A stretch of 64,000 bases of DNA from Streptomyces coacervatus. Its GTDB lineage: Bacteria; Actinomycetota; Actinomycetes; Streptomycetales; Streptomycetaceae. The notes under the pieces are model-generated. The model did no database searches, was not told where the DNA came from, and saw only the letters and a list, made by a program, of their open reading frames with translations. This document shows, piece by piece, positions 19,978 through 27,446 of this stretch (position 1 is the first letter of the stretch; every line of letters starts with the position of its first letter). The stretch is from the NCBI RefSeq assembly GCF_029223485.1, contig NZ_JARHTP010000003.1, forward strand, positions 310,001 through 374,000, written 5' to 3'. Made by a program: the position numbers and the translations under genes.

Positions 19978-19995
19978 ACCTAACAAATGTTTGGT
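19978..19995. promoter_or_regulatory. Putative KstR2 operator, SDR/echA20 divergent promoter
   Basis: The 18-mer ACCTAACAAATGTTTGGT reads, on the opposite strand, ACCAAACATTTGTTAGGT; it matches the site at 26275-26292 at 16 of 18 positions when aligned in that orientation. The consensus is ACCAAACAYTTGTTAGG, an imperfect palindrome. It lies between the two divergent gene sets of the cluster, 31 bp before the echA20 start and 47 bp before the SDR start. Confidence 0.7.
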
Positions 19996-20025
19996 GGAAA
20001 GGCGTTGGTTGGAAAGGTAGCTGAT

Positions 20026-20796
20026 GTGCCCATGGGTGTCTCCACCTCGTCCCCGGAAAAGGGGCCCGAAAAAAATGGAATCGCCGTCGTGACGGTCGAC
20101 TTCCCGCCGGTGAACGCGGTGCCGGTGGACGGCTGGTTCGCCCTGGCCGACGCCGTGCGCACGGCGGGCCGCGACCCGCAGGTGCGGTGCGTGGTGCTGG
20201 CCGCGGAGGGGCGGGGGTTCAACGCGGGCGTGGACATCAAGGAGATACAGGCGCAAGGCTCCAGCGCGCTGGTCGGCGCCAACCGCGGCTGCTTCGAGGC
20301 GTTCGCGGCGGTGTACGAGTGCGCGGTGCCGGTGGTGGCGGCGGTGCAGGGCTTCTGCCTGGGCGGCGGGATCGGGCTGGTGGGGAACGCGGACGTGATC
20401 GTGGCGAGCGAGGACGCCGTCTTCGGGCTGCCCGAGCTGGACCGGGGCGCCCTGGGCGCGGCCACGCATCTGGCCCGCCTGGTCCCACAGCACCTGATGC
20501 GCGCGCTGTACTACACCTCCCGCACCGCGAGCGCGGCCGAGCTGCATGCGCACGGCTCGGTGTGGCGCGTGGTGCCGCGCGACGAACTGCGCGCCGCCGC
20601 CCTGGAGTTGGCGCGCGAGATAGCCGCCAAGGACGGCGAGCTGCTGCGCCTGGCCAAGGCCGCCATCAACGGCATCGACCCGGTCGACGTGCGCCGCAGC
20701 TACCGCTTCGAGCAGGGCTTCACATTCGAGGCGAGCACGGTCGGCGTGGCCGACCGGGTCCGCGACACCTTCGGCAAGGAGAAGGAGGGTGCGTAG
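20026..20796 (+). CDS. echA20: Steroid-ring hydrolase of the crotonase family, EchA20
   Basis: A 256-residue enoyl-CoA hydratase/isomerase-fold enzyme. In mycobacteria EchA20 hydrolyses ring D of the CoA-linked C/D-ring intermediate. Visible are the oxyanion segments GRGFNAGVDIKEIQ (about 65) and CLGGGIGLVGNADVIVAS (about 112), and LPELDRGALGA. Identification rests on its place directly before ipdA-ipdB-ipdC. GTG 20026 is preferred as start: GGAAAGG lies eight bases upstream; ATG 20032 is possible, and the annotated-looking ATG 19987 lies inside the operator. It is the first gene of a rightward operon; ipdA starts two bases after its stop. Confidence 0.88.
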   Translation: MPMGVSTSSPEKGPEKNGIAVVTVDFPPVNAVPVDGWFALADAVRTAGRDPQVRCVVLAAEGRGFNAGVDIKEIQAQGSSALVGANRGCFEAFAAVYECAVPVVAAVQGFCLGGGIGLVGNADVIVASEDAVFGLPELDRGALGAATHLARLVPQHLMRALYYTSRTASAAELHAHGSVWRVVPRDELRAAALELAREIAAKDGELLRLAKAAINGIDPVDVRRSYRFEQGFTFEASTVGVADRVRDTFGKEKEGA

Positions 20797-20798
20797 GT

Positions 20799-21638
20799 GT
20801 GAGTGACAAGACGATGACCGCCGAGCAGGTCGTCTCCCGCCTGGAGAGCGGCATGACCCTCGGCATCGGCGGCTGGGGTTCACGGCGCAAGCCGATGGCC
20901 CTGGTGAGAGCACTGCTGCGGTCCGATGTCCGCGACCTCACGGTCATCTCGTACGGCGGCCCGGACGTCGGCATGCTGGCAGCGGCAGGACGCATCCGGA
21001 AACTGGTCGCCGCCTTCGTCACCCTCGACTCCATCCCGCTCGAACCGCACTACCGCGCGGCCCGCGAGCGCGGTGCCTTCGAGCTGATGGAGATCGACGA
21101 GGCGATGTTCATGTGGGGGCTGCACGCGGCGGCGAACCGGCTGCCGTTCCTGCCGGTGCGGGCCGGGATCGGCTCGGACGTGATGCGGGTCAACCCGGGC
21201 CTGCGGACGGTGACTTCGCCGTACGCCGACGGGGAGACGTTCGTGGCGATGCCCGCCCTGCGGATGGACGCGGCGCTGGTTCATGTGAGCCGCGCCGACC
21301 CGCTGGGCAACGGGCAGTATCTGGGCCCCGACCCGTACTTCGACGACCTGTTCTGCGAAGCGGCGGACGCGGCGTACATCTCCTGCGAGCGGATCGTCGA
21401 CACGGCCGAGCTGACGAAGGAGGCGGCACCGCAGACCTTGCTCGTCAAACGCCATACGGTGACCGGGGTCGTCGAGGCACCGAACGGCGCCCACTTCACG
21501 TCCTGCGCGCCCGATTACGGACGGGACGAGGCCTTCCAGAAGCAGTACGCGTCCACGCCCTGGCCGGAGTTCGCCGCACGCTTCCTCGCCGGGGACGAAC
21601 AGGCCTACCGGTCGGCAGTCGAGGAGGCCGGGGCATGA
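20799..21638 (+). CDS. ipdA: COCHEA-CoA hydrolase subunit IpdA (family I CoA-transferase fold)
   Basis: A 279-residue alpha subunit of the heteromeric ring-C hydrolase that opens the last steroid ring. It has the CoA-transferase subunit A N-terminus (TAEQVVSRLESGMTLGIGGWGSRRKP), VAAFVTLDSIPLEPHYRAARERG, and the IDEAMFMWGLHAAANRLPFLPVRAG block characteristic of the IpdA group rather than of acetoacetate CoA-transferases. Start GTG 20799 has GGAGGG ten bases upstream. The stop overlaps the ipdB start (ATGA), as expected for two subunits made in equal amounts. Function follows from the mycobacterial orthologue (Rv3551). Confidence 0.92.
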   Translation: MSDKTMTAEQVVSRLESGMTLGIGGWGSRRKPMALVRALLRSDVRDLTVISYGGPDVGMLAAAGRIRKLVAAFVTLDSIPLEPHYRAARERGAFELMEIDEAMFMWGLHAAANRLPFLPVRAGIGSDVMRVNPGLRTVTSPYADGETFVAMPALRMDAALVHVSRADPLGNGQYLGPDPYFDDLFCEAADAAYISCERIVDTAELTKEAAPQTLLVKRHTVTGVVEAPNGAHFTSCAPDYGRDEAFQKQYASTPWPEFAARFLAGDEQAYRSAVEEAGA

Positions 21639-22414
21639 ACGAGATCACCCGCGCCCCTCTTCTCCCACCCACCCGCACCCCTCTTCTCCCACCCACCCGC
21701 GCCGAGTACTGCGTGATCGCCTGCGCCGAGGCCTGGCGGGGCAACGGCGAGGTGCTCGCAAGCCCCATGGGGCTGATCCCGTCCATCGGCGCCCGTCTCG
21801 CCCAGCTCACCTTCTCCCCCGACCTGCTGCTGACCGACGGCGAGGCCATGCTGGTCCGCCCGGACGGGACCACCGAGGGCTGGCTGCCCTACCGACAGCA
21901 CCTGACCCTGGTCAGCAGCGGCCGTCGGCACGTGATGATGGGCGCGAGTCAGATCGACCGGTTCGGGAACCAGAACATCTCGTGCATCGGTGACTGGGAG
22001 AAGCCGAAGCGCCAGCTGCTCGGGGTGCGCGGCGCACCGGTCAACACCCTCAACAATCCGACCAGTTACTGGGTACCGAGGCACTCCCGGCGCGTCTTCG
22101 TCGAAAAGGTCGACATGGTGTGCGGAGTCGGATACGACCACGCGGCCGCGCATCCGGACACGGCCCGCTTCCACCGCATCCCGTGTGTCGTCTCCGATCT
22201 GGGAGTCTTCGACTTCGCCACCCCCGACCACTCGATGCGACTCGCCGCGCTGCACCCGGGGGTCACGGTGGAACAGGTCAGGGAGGCAACCGGCTTCGAC
22301 CTGGCCGTCCCGGACGAGGTGCCGCCGACCCGCGAGCCGACCGCCGAGGAGCTGCGGCTGATCCGCGAGGTGATCGACCCGGCCGATGCCCGGACCAGGG
22401 AGGTCGCCTCATGA
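21635..22414 (+). CDS. ipdB: COCHEA-CoA hydrolase subunit IpdB
   Basis: A 259-residue beta subunit pairing with IpdA. Family segments are RAEYCVIACAEAWRGNGEVLASPMG, DLLLTDGEAML, GASQIDRFGNQNISCIGDW and CGVGYDHA. Directly after the start, residues 6-21 are an exact-frame tandem duplication of an eight-residue unit (R[AT]PLLPPT twice; 24 bp repeated at 21650 and 21674), lying before the conserved domain begins, so it lengthens the N-terminus without touching the fold. Starts at ATG 21635 inside the ipdA stop; its own stop overlaps the ipdC start. Confidence 0.92.
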   Translation: MNEITRAPLLPPTRTPLLPPTRAEYCVIACAEAWRGNGEVLASPMGLIPSIGARLAQLTFSPDLLLTDGEAMLVRPDGTTEGWLPYRQHLTLVSSGRRHVMMGASQIDRFGNQNISCIGDWEKPKRQLLGVRGAPVNTLNNPTSYWVPRHSRRVFVEKVDMVCGVGYDHAAAHPDTARFHRIPCVVSDLGVFDFATPDHSMRLAALHPGVTVEQVREATGFDLAVPDEVPPTREPTAEELRLIREVIDPADARTREVAS

Positions 22415-23472
22415 TGGAGACGGCCCTCACCCGGCTGGTCGGGGTCCGGCATCCGATCGTGCAGACCGGCATGGGCTGGGTGGCGGGCCCGCGCCTGGTC
22501 TCCGCGTCGGCGAATGCGGGCGCGCTGGGCATCCTGGCCTCCGCGACCATGACCGTCGACCGGCTGCGCGAGGCGATACGGGAGGTGAAGTCCCGTACCG
22601 GGGCGCCCTTCGGGGTCAATCTCCGGGCCGATGCCTCGGATGCCGGCGACCGGGTGCGGATCCTGATCGAGGAGGGCGTCCGGGTCGCCTCGTTCGCCCT
22701 CGCCCCCTCCGCCGAACTGATCGCGGAGCTGAAGGAGGCGGGCGTGGTCGTCATCCCCTCCATAGGCGCCCGCCGGCACGCCGAGAAGGTCGCGGCCTGG
22801 GGCGCCGACGCCGTGATCGTGCAGGGCGGCGAGGGCGGCGGGCACACCGGCGAGGTCGCGACGACCGTCCTGCTGCCGCAGGTAGTGGATGCGGTACGGA
22901 TACCGGTCGTGGCGGCGGGCGGCTTCTTCGACGGACGGGGGCTGGTCGCGGCGCTGGCGTACGGGGCGGCGGGGATCGCGATGGGCACACGCTTCCTGCT
23001 CACCTCCGACTCGACGGTGCCGGACGCGGTGAAGGCGAGATACCTGGCAGCAACGGTCCGGGACATCACCGTGACCACGGCAGTCGACGGCCTGCCGCAC
23101 CGGATGCTGCGCACGGAACTGGTGGACTCCCTGGAGAGATCCGGCCGTGCGCGGGCTCTGCTGCACGCCGTCCGCCGGGCGACGGGCTTCCGGAAGCTGT
23201 CCGGCCTGACCTGGCGGCAGATGCTGCACGACGGCCTCGCCCTGAAGCACGGCAAGGAACTCTCCTGGAGTCAGGTCCTGCTCGCCGCCAACACCCCGAT
23301 GCTGCTGAAGTCGGCGATGGTGGACGGTCGTACGGACCTCGGGGTGATGGCTTCCGGACAGGTCGCCGGGGTGATCGAGGACCTGCCCTCCTGTGGGGAA
23401 CTGGTGGAGCGGATCGTCAAGGAGGCGGACGAGACCCTCAAGCACCTGGAGTCGCTCAGATCCGCTCGATGA
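22411..23472 (+). CDS. ipdC: IpdC, nitronate-monooxygenase-fold flavoenzyme
   Basis: A 353-residue FMN-dependent TIM-barrel enzyme of the 2-nitropropane dioxygenase/enoyl reductase family. It shows the N-terminal HPIVQTGMGWVAGP, GAPFGVNLR, VIVQGGEGGGHTG (about 135-147), PVVAAGGFFDGRG (about 168) and GIAMGTRFLLT, all contacts to FMN. In mycobacteria IpdC carries out a redox step on a HIP-derived CoA thioester together with IpdF, before EchA20. It is the last gene of the rightward operon echA20-ipdABC. Its last six codons and stop lie inside a duplicated copy of the fadA6 3' end (see 23456-23674). Confidence 0.9.
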   Translation: MMETALTRLVGVRHPIVQTGMGWVAGPRLVSASANAGALGILASATMTVDRLREAIREVKSRTGAPFGVNLRADASDAGDRVRILIEEGVRVASFALAPSAELIAELKEAGVVVIPSIGARRHAEKVAAWGADAVIVQGGEGGGHTGEVATTVLLPQVVDAVRIPVVAAGGFFDGRGLVAALAYGAAGIAMGTRFLLTSDSTVPDAVKARYLAATVRDITVTTAVDGLPHRMLRTELVDSLERSGRARALLHAVRRATGFRKLSGLTWRQMLHDGLALKHGKELSWSQVLLAANTPMLLKSAMVDGRTDLGVMASGQVAGVIEDLPSCGELVERIVKEADETLKHLESLRSAR

Positions 23473-23674
23473 TCGTCACGTTCGCCTGCCCCCCGCCCTC
23501 GCACATCGACACCACCCCCAACGGCCCCCTCGCACCGCTCGACCCCTGGGGGGTCTCCCAGGCTTCGGGAACCTGCGCCGGACTCCGTCCGTCGAGTGGG
23601 GCGAACGCGCCGTCGTCGCCGTCACAGCCGCTCGATGATCGTCACGTTCGCCTGCCCCCCGCCCTCGCACATCG
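23456..23674. repeat. Duplicated fadA6 3' end: two 53-bp direct copies
   Basis: Copy 1 is 23456-23508 and copy 2 is 23622-23674; 51 of 53 bases agree and 47 (23462-23508 and 23628-23674) are identical. On the minus strand both encode MCEGGGQANVTIIER followed by Ile or Leu and a TGA; copy 2 is the true end of fadA6, copy 1 a spare tail overlapping the end of ipdC. The 113 bp between them (23509-23621) match no gene I know. Confidence 0.85.
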
Positions 23675-24779
23675 TCTGCAGTCCGAACCGGCCGCCGGTG
23701 CGCTCCAGTTCGTGCAGCAGGGTCGTCATGAGCTTGACGCCCGTCGCGCCGAGGGGGTGGCCGAGGGCTATGGCGCCGCCGTTGACGTTGACCTTGTCCG
23801 GGTCGGCGCCGGTTTCCTTCAGCCAGGCCAGGACTACCGGCGCGAAGGCCTCGTTGATCTCGACGAGGTCGATGGCGTCGATCGGCAGCCCGGTCTTCTT
23901 CAGGGCGTGGGCGGTGGCCGGGATGGGGGCCGAGAGCATCCGGATCGGGTCCTCGCCGCGTACGGAGAGGTGGTGCACGCGCGCGCGTGGCGTCAGCCCG
24001 TGCTCGCGTACCGCCCGCTCCGAGGCCAGCAGCATCGCGGCCGCGCCGTCGGAGACCTGCGAGGAGCAGGCGGCGGTGATGGTGCCGCCGTCGAGGACCG
24101 GCTTGAGCCCGGCCATCTTCTCCAGGGAGGTGTCCCGGCGGGGGCCCTCGTCGACGGCGACCGGGCCGTGGGCGACGGTCTCGCGGTCGAAGCGGCCTTC
24201 GTCGATGGCCCGCAGCGCCCGCTGGTGGGACCTGAGCGCGAACTCCTCCTGGTCCCGGCGGCTGATCCCCCACTTCGCGGCGATCATCTCGGCCCCGACG
24301 AACTGGTTCACCGGCTGGTCCCCGTACCGCGCGCGCCAGCCCTCGCTGCCCGCGAAGGGCCCCTCGGTGAACCCCAGGGGCTCGGCTGCCTGGCGGGTCG
24401 CGAAGGCGATCGGGATCTGGGACATGTTCTGCACGCCGCCCGCGACCACCAGGTCCTGTGTGCCGGACAGCACGGCCTGCGCCGCGAAGTGCACGGCCTG
24501 CTGCGAGGAGCCGCACTGCCGGTCGATCGTCACGCCCGGCACCTCCTCGGGCAGCCCTGCCGCCAGCCAGCAGGTCCGCGCGATGTCCCCGGCCTGCGGC
24601 CCCACCGTGTCCAGACAGCCGAACACGACGTCCTCGACGGCCGCCGGGTCCACGCCGGAGCGCGCGACCAACTCCTTCAGCACATGCGCGCCCAGGTCCG
24701 CCGGGTGGACCCCGCTCAGTCCGCCCCCGCGCCGCCCGACGGGCGTACGGACCGCTTCGACGATGTAGGCCTCGGCCAT
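23622..24779 (-). CDS. fadA6: Thiolase FadA6 (acetyl-CoA acetyltransferase family)
   Basis: A 385-residue thiolase of the steroid C/D-ring pathway, releasing acetyl-CoA from a beta-keto dicarboxylyl-CoA. The nucleophile Cys lies in DRQCGSSQQAVHFAA (about 90), the second site in VEINEAFAPV (about 315) and NVNGGAIALGHPLGATG (catalytic His, about 338), and the last Cys in TMCEGGGQAN (about 370). Start ATG 24779 (MAEAYIVEAVRTPVG) is the family start; the frame runs further up into kstR2. It is 44 bp downstream of kstR2 on the same strand and may be co-transcribed with it. Named from position and from the mycobacterial order fadA6-kstR2. Confidence 0.92.
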   Translation of the reverse strand: MAEAYIVEAVRTPVGRRGGGLSGVHPADLGAHVLKELVARSGVDPAAVEDVVFGCLDTVGPQAGDIARTCWLAAGLPEEVPGVTIDRQCGSSQQAVHFAAQAVLSGTQDLVVAGGVQNMSQIPIAFATRQAAEPLGFTEGPFAGSEGWRARYGDQPVNQFVGAEMIAAKWGISRRDQEEFALRSHQRALRAIDEGRFDRETVAHGPVAVDEGPRRDTSLEKMAGLKPVLDGGTITAACSSQVSDGAAAMLLASERAVREHGLTPRARVHHLSVRGEDPIRMLSAPIPATAHALKKTGLPIDAIDLVEINEAFAPVVLAWLKETGADPDKVNVNGGAIALGHPLGATGVKLMTTLLHELERTGGRFGLQTMCEGGGQANVTIIERL

Positions 24780-24823
24780 GACAACTTCCCAGCCTTCCCA
24801 GACTCCGCGGGCTTTCCAGTGAG

Positions 24824-25435
24824 TTACATGCGTACGGCGATCCCGTCCAGCACCATCGACAGGTACTGCCGGGCGATCTCCTCCGGGCTGTGCTGTCCGC
24901 CGGGCCGGTACCAGGACGCGGCCACCCACACGGTGTCGCGCACAAAGCGGTAGGTGAGCCGGACGTCGAGGTCGGCCCGGAAGACCCGGGCGGCGACCCC
25001 GCGCTCCAGCGTGGACAGCCACGCCTTCTCGAACTTGCGCTGCGACTCGGCCAGGAACCCGAACCGCTCCTGCGCGAGCAGCTGCTTGCTCTCCTTCTGG
25101 TAGATCGCGACGGCGGCGCGATGCCGGTCGATCTCCCGGAACGACTCTGTGACCAGGGCCTCCAGGGTCTCCCGCGGTCCCAGCTCGGCGTCCAGGACGG
25201 TGTCGTAGCCGCCCCAGAGCTCGTCGAGGAAGGTACGCAGGATCTCCTCCAGCATCGATTCCTTGGAGTCGAAGTGGTAGTAGAGGCTGCCCGCGAGCAT
25301 GCCCGCATGGTCCGCGATCTTGCGTACGGTGGTGGCGTTGTAGCCCTGCTCGGCGAAGACCTCGGCGGCGGTGTCGAGGAGTTCGCGGCGGCGGGCGGGC
25401 GCGGCGGTCACCTGGGGCTTCTTCTTGGTCGGCAC
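24824..25435 (-). CDS. kstR2: TetR-family repressor KstR2
   Basis: A 203-residue TetR regulator. The HTH occupies about 17-60 (ELLDTAAEVFAEQGYNATT ... LYYHFDSKE), preceded by a basic tail MPTKKKPQ. In mycobacteria KstR2 represses the C/D-ring genes until HIP-CoA binds. Assignment rests on the conserved place between fadA6 and ipdF and on the C-terminal domain (KESKQLLAQERFGFLAESQRKFE). Its probable targets are the two sites at 19978-19995 and 26275-26292; none is seen directly before kstR2 itself, which is likely transcribed from the ipdF promoter or from a promoter of its own. Confidence 0.88.
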   Translation of the reverse strand: MPTKKKPQVTAAPARRRELLDTAAEVFAEQGYNATTVRKIADHAGMLAGSLYYHFDSKESMLEEILRTFLDELWGGYDTVLDAELGPRETLEALVTESFREIDRHRAAVAIYQKESKQLLAQERFGFLAESQRKFEKAWLSTLERGVAARVFRADLDVRLTYRFVRDTVWVAASWYRPGGQHSPEEIARQYLSMVLDGIAVRM

Positions 25436-25446
25436 GGTTCCATTGT

Positions 25447-25474
25447 CGTCCTACGCATAAGGCGTCCTACGCAT
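25447..25474. repeat. 12-bp direct repeat at the ipdF 3' end
   Basis: CGTCCTACGCAT occurs at 25447-25458 and 25463-25474. The second copy contains the ipdF stop codon; the first lies in the 31-bp gap to kstR2. It is probably a small slippage duplication. Confidence 0.6.
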
Positions 25475-26258
25475 GCTGGCTGCTGACGGAGACGACTTCC
25501 CCCGTCATGTACGAGGAGTAGCCCGACGCCAGGAACACAATCACGTTGGCCACCTCCCAGGGCTGCGCGTACCGCCCGAAGGCCTCGCGTGCGGTCAGTT
25601 CCTCCAGCAGTTCCGGCGTCGTCACCTTCACCAGGTGCGGGTGCATGGCGAGGCTCGGCGAGACGGCGTTGACCCGCACGCCGTACTCGGCGGCTTCCAG
25701 CGCCGCGCACCGGGTCAGCGCCATCACCCCCGCCTTCGCGGCCGCGTAGTGCGCCTGCCCGGCCTGGGCGCGCCAGCCGACGACGGAGGCGTTGTTGACG
25801 ATCACGCCGCCCCGCCCGTCCGCCCGCATCAGCCGCAACGCCGCCCGTGTGCACCGGAACGTGCCGTTCAACGTCACGTCCAGCACCTTCGACCACATCT
25901 CGTCGCTCATCTCGACAAGGTCCGAAGTGCCGCCCAGACCGGCGTTGTTGACGACGACGTCCAGCCGTCCGTGCTCCCGCACCGCGGCCTCGAACAGCGC
26001 CTGCACCTGGCCCTCGTCGGTGACGTCGCACGGCAGGGCGGCGACCGACGAGGCCCCGAACTCGCCGGCGAGCTCGGCCTCGTACTCCTTGAGGCGCCGC
26101 ACATGCGCGTCGCCGATCAGCACACGCGCGCCCTCCTCCAGGAAGCGCCGCGCGGTCGCGCCGCCGATGCCCGCTCCGGCCGCCGCGGTGATGACGGCGG
26201 TGCGCCCCTTCAGCAGCCCGTGCCCCGGCTCGTACTCGGGACTCTCGACGACTGTCAT
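25467..26258 (-). CDS. ipdF: SDR dehydrogenase IpdF
   Basis: A 263-residue short-chain dehydrogenase that, in mycobacteria, oxidises the 5-hydroxyl of the CoA-linked C/D-ring intermediate. Seen are the cofactor loop TAAAGAGIGG (about 24-33; a variant of TGxxxGxG), GDAHVRRL after beta-2, NNAGLGG (about 105), NNASVVGWRAQAGQAHYAAAKAG with the catalytic Ser/Tyr/Lys, and the end GEVVSVSSQHA, which lacks the usual DGG. It is the first gene of the leftward set ipdF-kstR2-fadA6 and divergent from the acyl-CoA dehydrogenase pair, with a KstR2-like site between. Confidence 0.9.
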   Translation of the reverse strand: MTVVESPEYEPGHGLLKGRTAVITAAAGAGIGGATARRFLEEGARVLIGDAHVRRLKEYEAELAGEFGASSVAALPCDVTDEGQVQALFEAAVREHGRLDVVVNNAGLGGTSDLVEMSDEMWSKVLDVTLNGTFRCTRAALRLMRADGRGGVIVNNASVVGWRAQAGQAHYAAAKAGVMALTRCAALEAAEYGVRVNAVSPSLAMHPHLVKVTTPELLEELTAREAFGRYAQPWEVANVIVFLASGYSSYMTGEVVSVSSQHA

Positions 26259-26274
26259 AGCCCCACGCTAACCT

Positions 26275-26292
26275 ACCAAACACTTGTTAGGG
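26275..26292. promoter_or_regulatory. Putative KstR2 operator, ipdF/ipdE1 divergent promoter
   Basis: ACCAAACACTTGTTAGGG, matching the reverse complement of 19978-19995 at 16 of 18 positions. It lies 16 bp upstream of the ipdF start and 14 bp before the acyl-CoA dehydrogenase start, overlapping the likely transcription start points; the ribosome site GGAAGGA begins at 26291. Confidence 0.7.
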
Positions 26293-26306
26293 AAGGATGG
26301 CAGCCG

Positions 26307-27446
26307 ATGGATCTCGCCTTCACGCAGGACGAGGAGGCCTTCCGTGCCGAGGCCCGGGCCTGGCTCATGGACCGGGTGCCGCGCGCTCCCCTGCCGTCCC
26401 TGGAGACCGCGGAGGGCTTCGCGGCCCACCGTGCGTGGGAGGCCGAACTGGCCGCGGACCGCTGGTCGGTCGTCAACTGGCCGAGGGAGTACGGCGGGAG
26501 GGACTCCGGCCTGATCCGGTGGCTGCTCTTCGAGGAGGAGTACTGGGCGGCGGGCGCCCCGGGCCGGGTCGGCCAGAACGGGATCAGTCTGCTCGCCCCG
26601 ACCCTCTTCGACCAGGGCACCGAGGAGCAGAGAGCCCGCGTGCTGCCGCCCATGGCCACCGGCGAGGTGGTCTGGGCGCAGGCGTGGTCGGAGCCGGAGG
26701 CGGGTTCGGACCTGGCGTCCCTGCGGTCGAGGGCGGTGCGCACGGACGGCGGCTGGCTGCTGAGCGGGCACAAGACGTGGTCGTCGCGGGCCGCCTTCGC
26801 CGACCGCGCCTTCGGCCTGTTCCGCAGCGACCCGGACGCCCCGAAGCCCCACCAGGGTCTGACCTACCTGATGTTCGACCTGCACGCGCCCGGCGTCACG
26901 GTCCGCCCGATCGGCCGGCTCGACGGGAAACCGGCGTTCGCGGAGCTGTTCCTGGACGAGGTGTTCGTGCCGGACGACGACGTGATCGGCAAGCCCGGCG
27001 AGGGCTGGCGGATCGCGATGTCGACGGCGGGCAACGAACGGGGGCTGATGCTCCGCTCCCCCGGCCGTTTCCTGGCGTCCGCGGAACGCCTGCGGCAGCT
27101 CTGGCGGCGAGAGGACAGCCCGCAGCACACCCACGACCGGGTGGCCGACACCCTGATCGGCGCCCGCGCGTACCAGCTCTTCGCGTACGCGGCGGCGTCC
27201 CGCTTCCTGGAGGGCGAGTCCATCGGCCCGAAGTCCAGCCTGAACAAGGTCTTCTGGTCCGAGCTGGACCTCGCCCTGCACGAGACGGCGCTCGATCTGC
27301 TCGACGGGGAGGGCGAGTTGGCGGACACGGCCTGGTCCGAGGGGTACGTCTTCTCGCTCGCGGGCCCCATTTACGCGGGCACGAACGAGATCCAGCGCGA
27401 CATCATCGCCGAGCGCCTGCTCGGCCTGCCGAAGGGGCGTCGCTGA
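26307..27446 (+). CDS. ipdE1: Acyl-CoA dehydrogenase, FadE30/IpdE1-like subunit
   Basis: A 379-residue acyl-CoA dehydrogenase subunit. It has the N-terminal helical domain with PREYGGRDSG, the FAD-binding AQAWSEPEAGSDLASL (about 119-134), HKTWSSRA, and the C-terminal FSLAGPIYAGTNEIQRDIIAERLLG in two short blocks. It lacks the RxQFGxP segment that the downstream gene has; the two subunits therefore share one active site each side of the interface, as in the alpha2-beta2 steroid dehydrogenases of mycobacteria (FadE30-FadE33, also called IpdE1-IpdE2). Start ATG 26307 has GGAAGGA ten bases upstream. Its stop overlaps the next start (ATGA-type, TGATG). Confidence 0.85.
   Translation: MDLAFTQDEEAFRAEARAWLMDRVPRAPLPSLETAEGFAAHRAWEAELAADRWSVVNWPREYGGRDSGLIRWLLFEEEYWAAGAPGRVGQNGISLLAPTLFDQGTEEQRARVLPPMATGEVVWAQAWSEPEAGSDLASLRSRAVRTDGGWLLSGHKTWSSRAAFADRAFGLFRSDPDAPKPHQGLTYLMFDLHAPGVTVRPIGRLDGKPAFAELFLDEVFVPDDDVIGKPGEGWRIAMSTAGNERGLMLRSPGRFLASAERLRQLWRREDSPQHTHDRVADTLIGARAYQLFAYAAASRFLEGESIGPKSSLNKVFWSELDLALHETALDLLDGEGELADTAWSEGYVFSLAGPIYAGTNEIQRDIIAERLLGLPKGRR

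Noticed and set aside
19987..20025. ATG 19987 as the echA20 start
   Set aside because: It lies inside the putative operator, has no ribosome site and adds residues absent from the family; GTG 20026 or ATG 20032 fit better.
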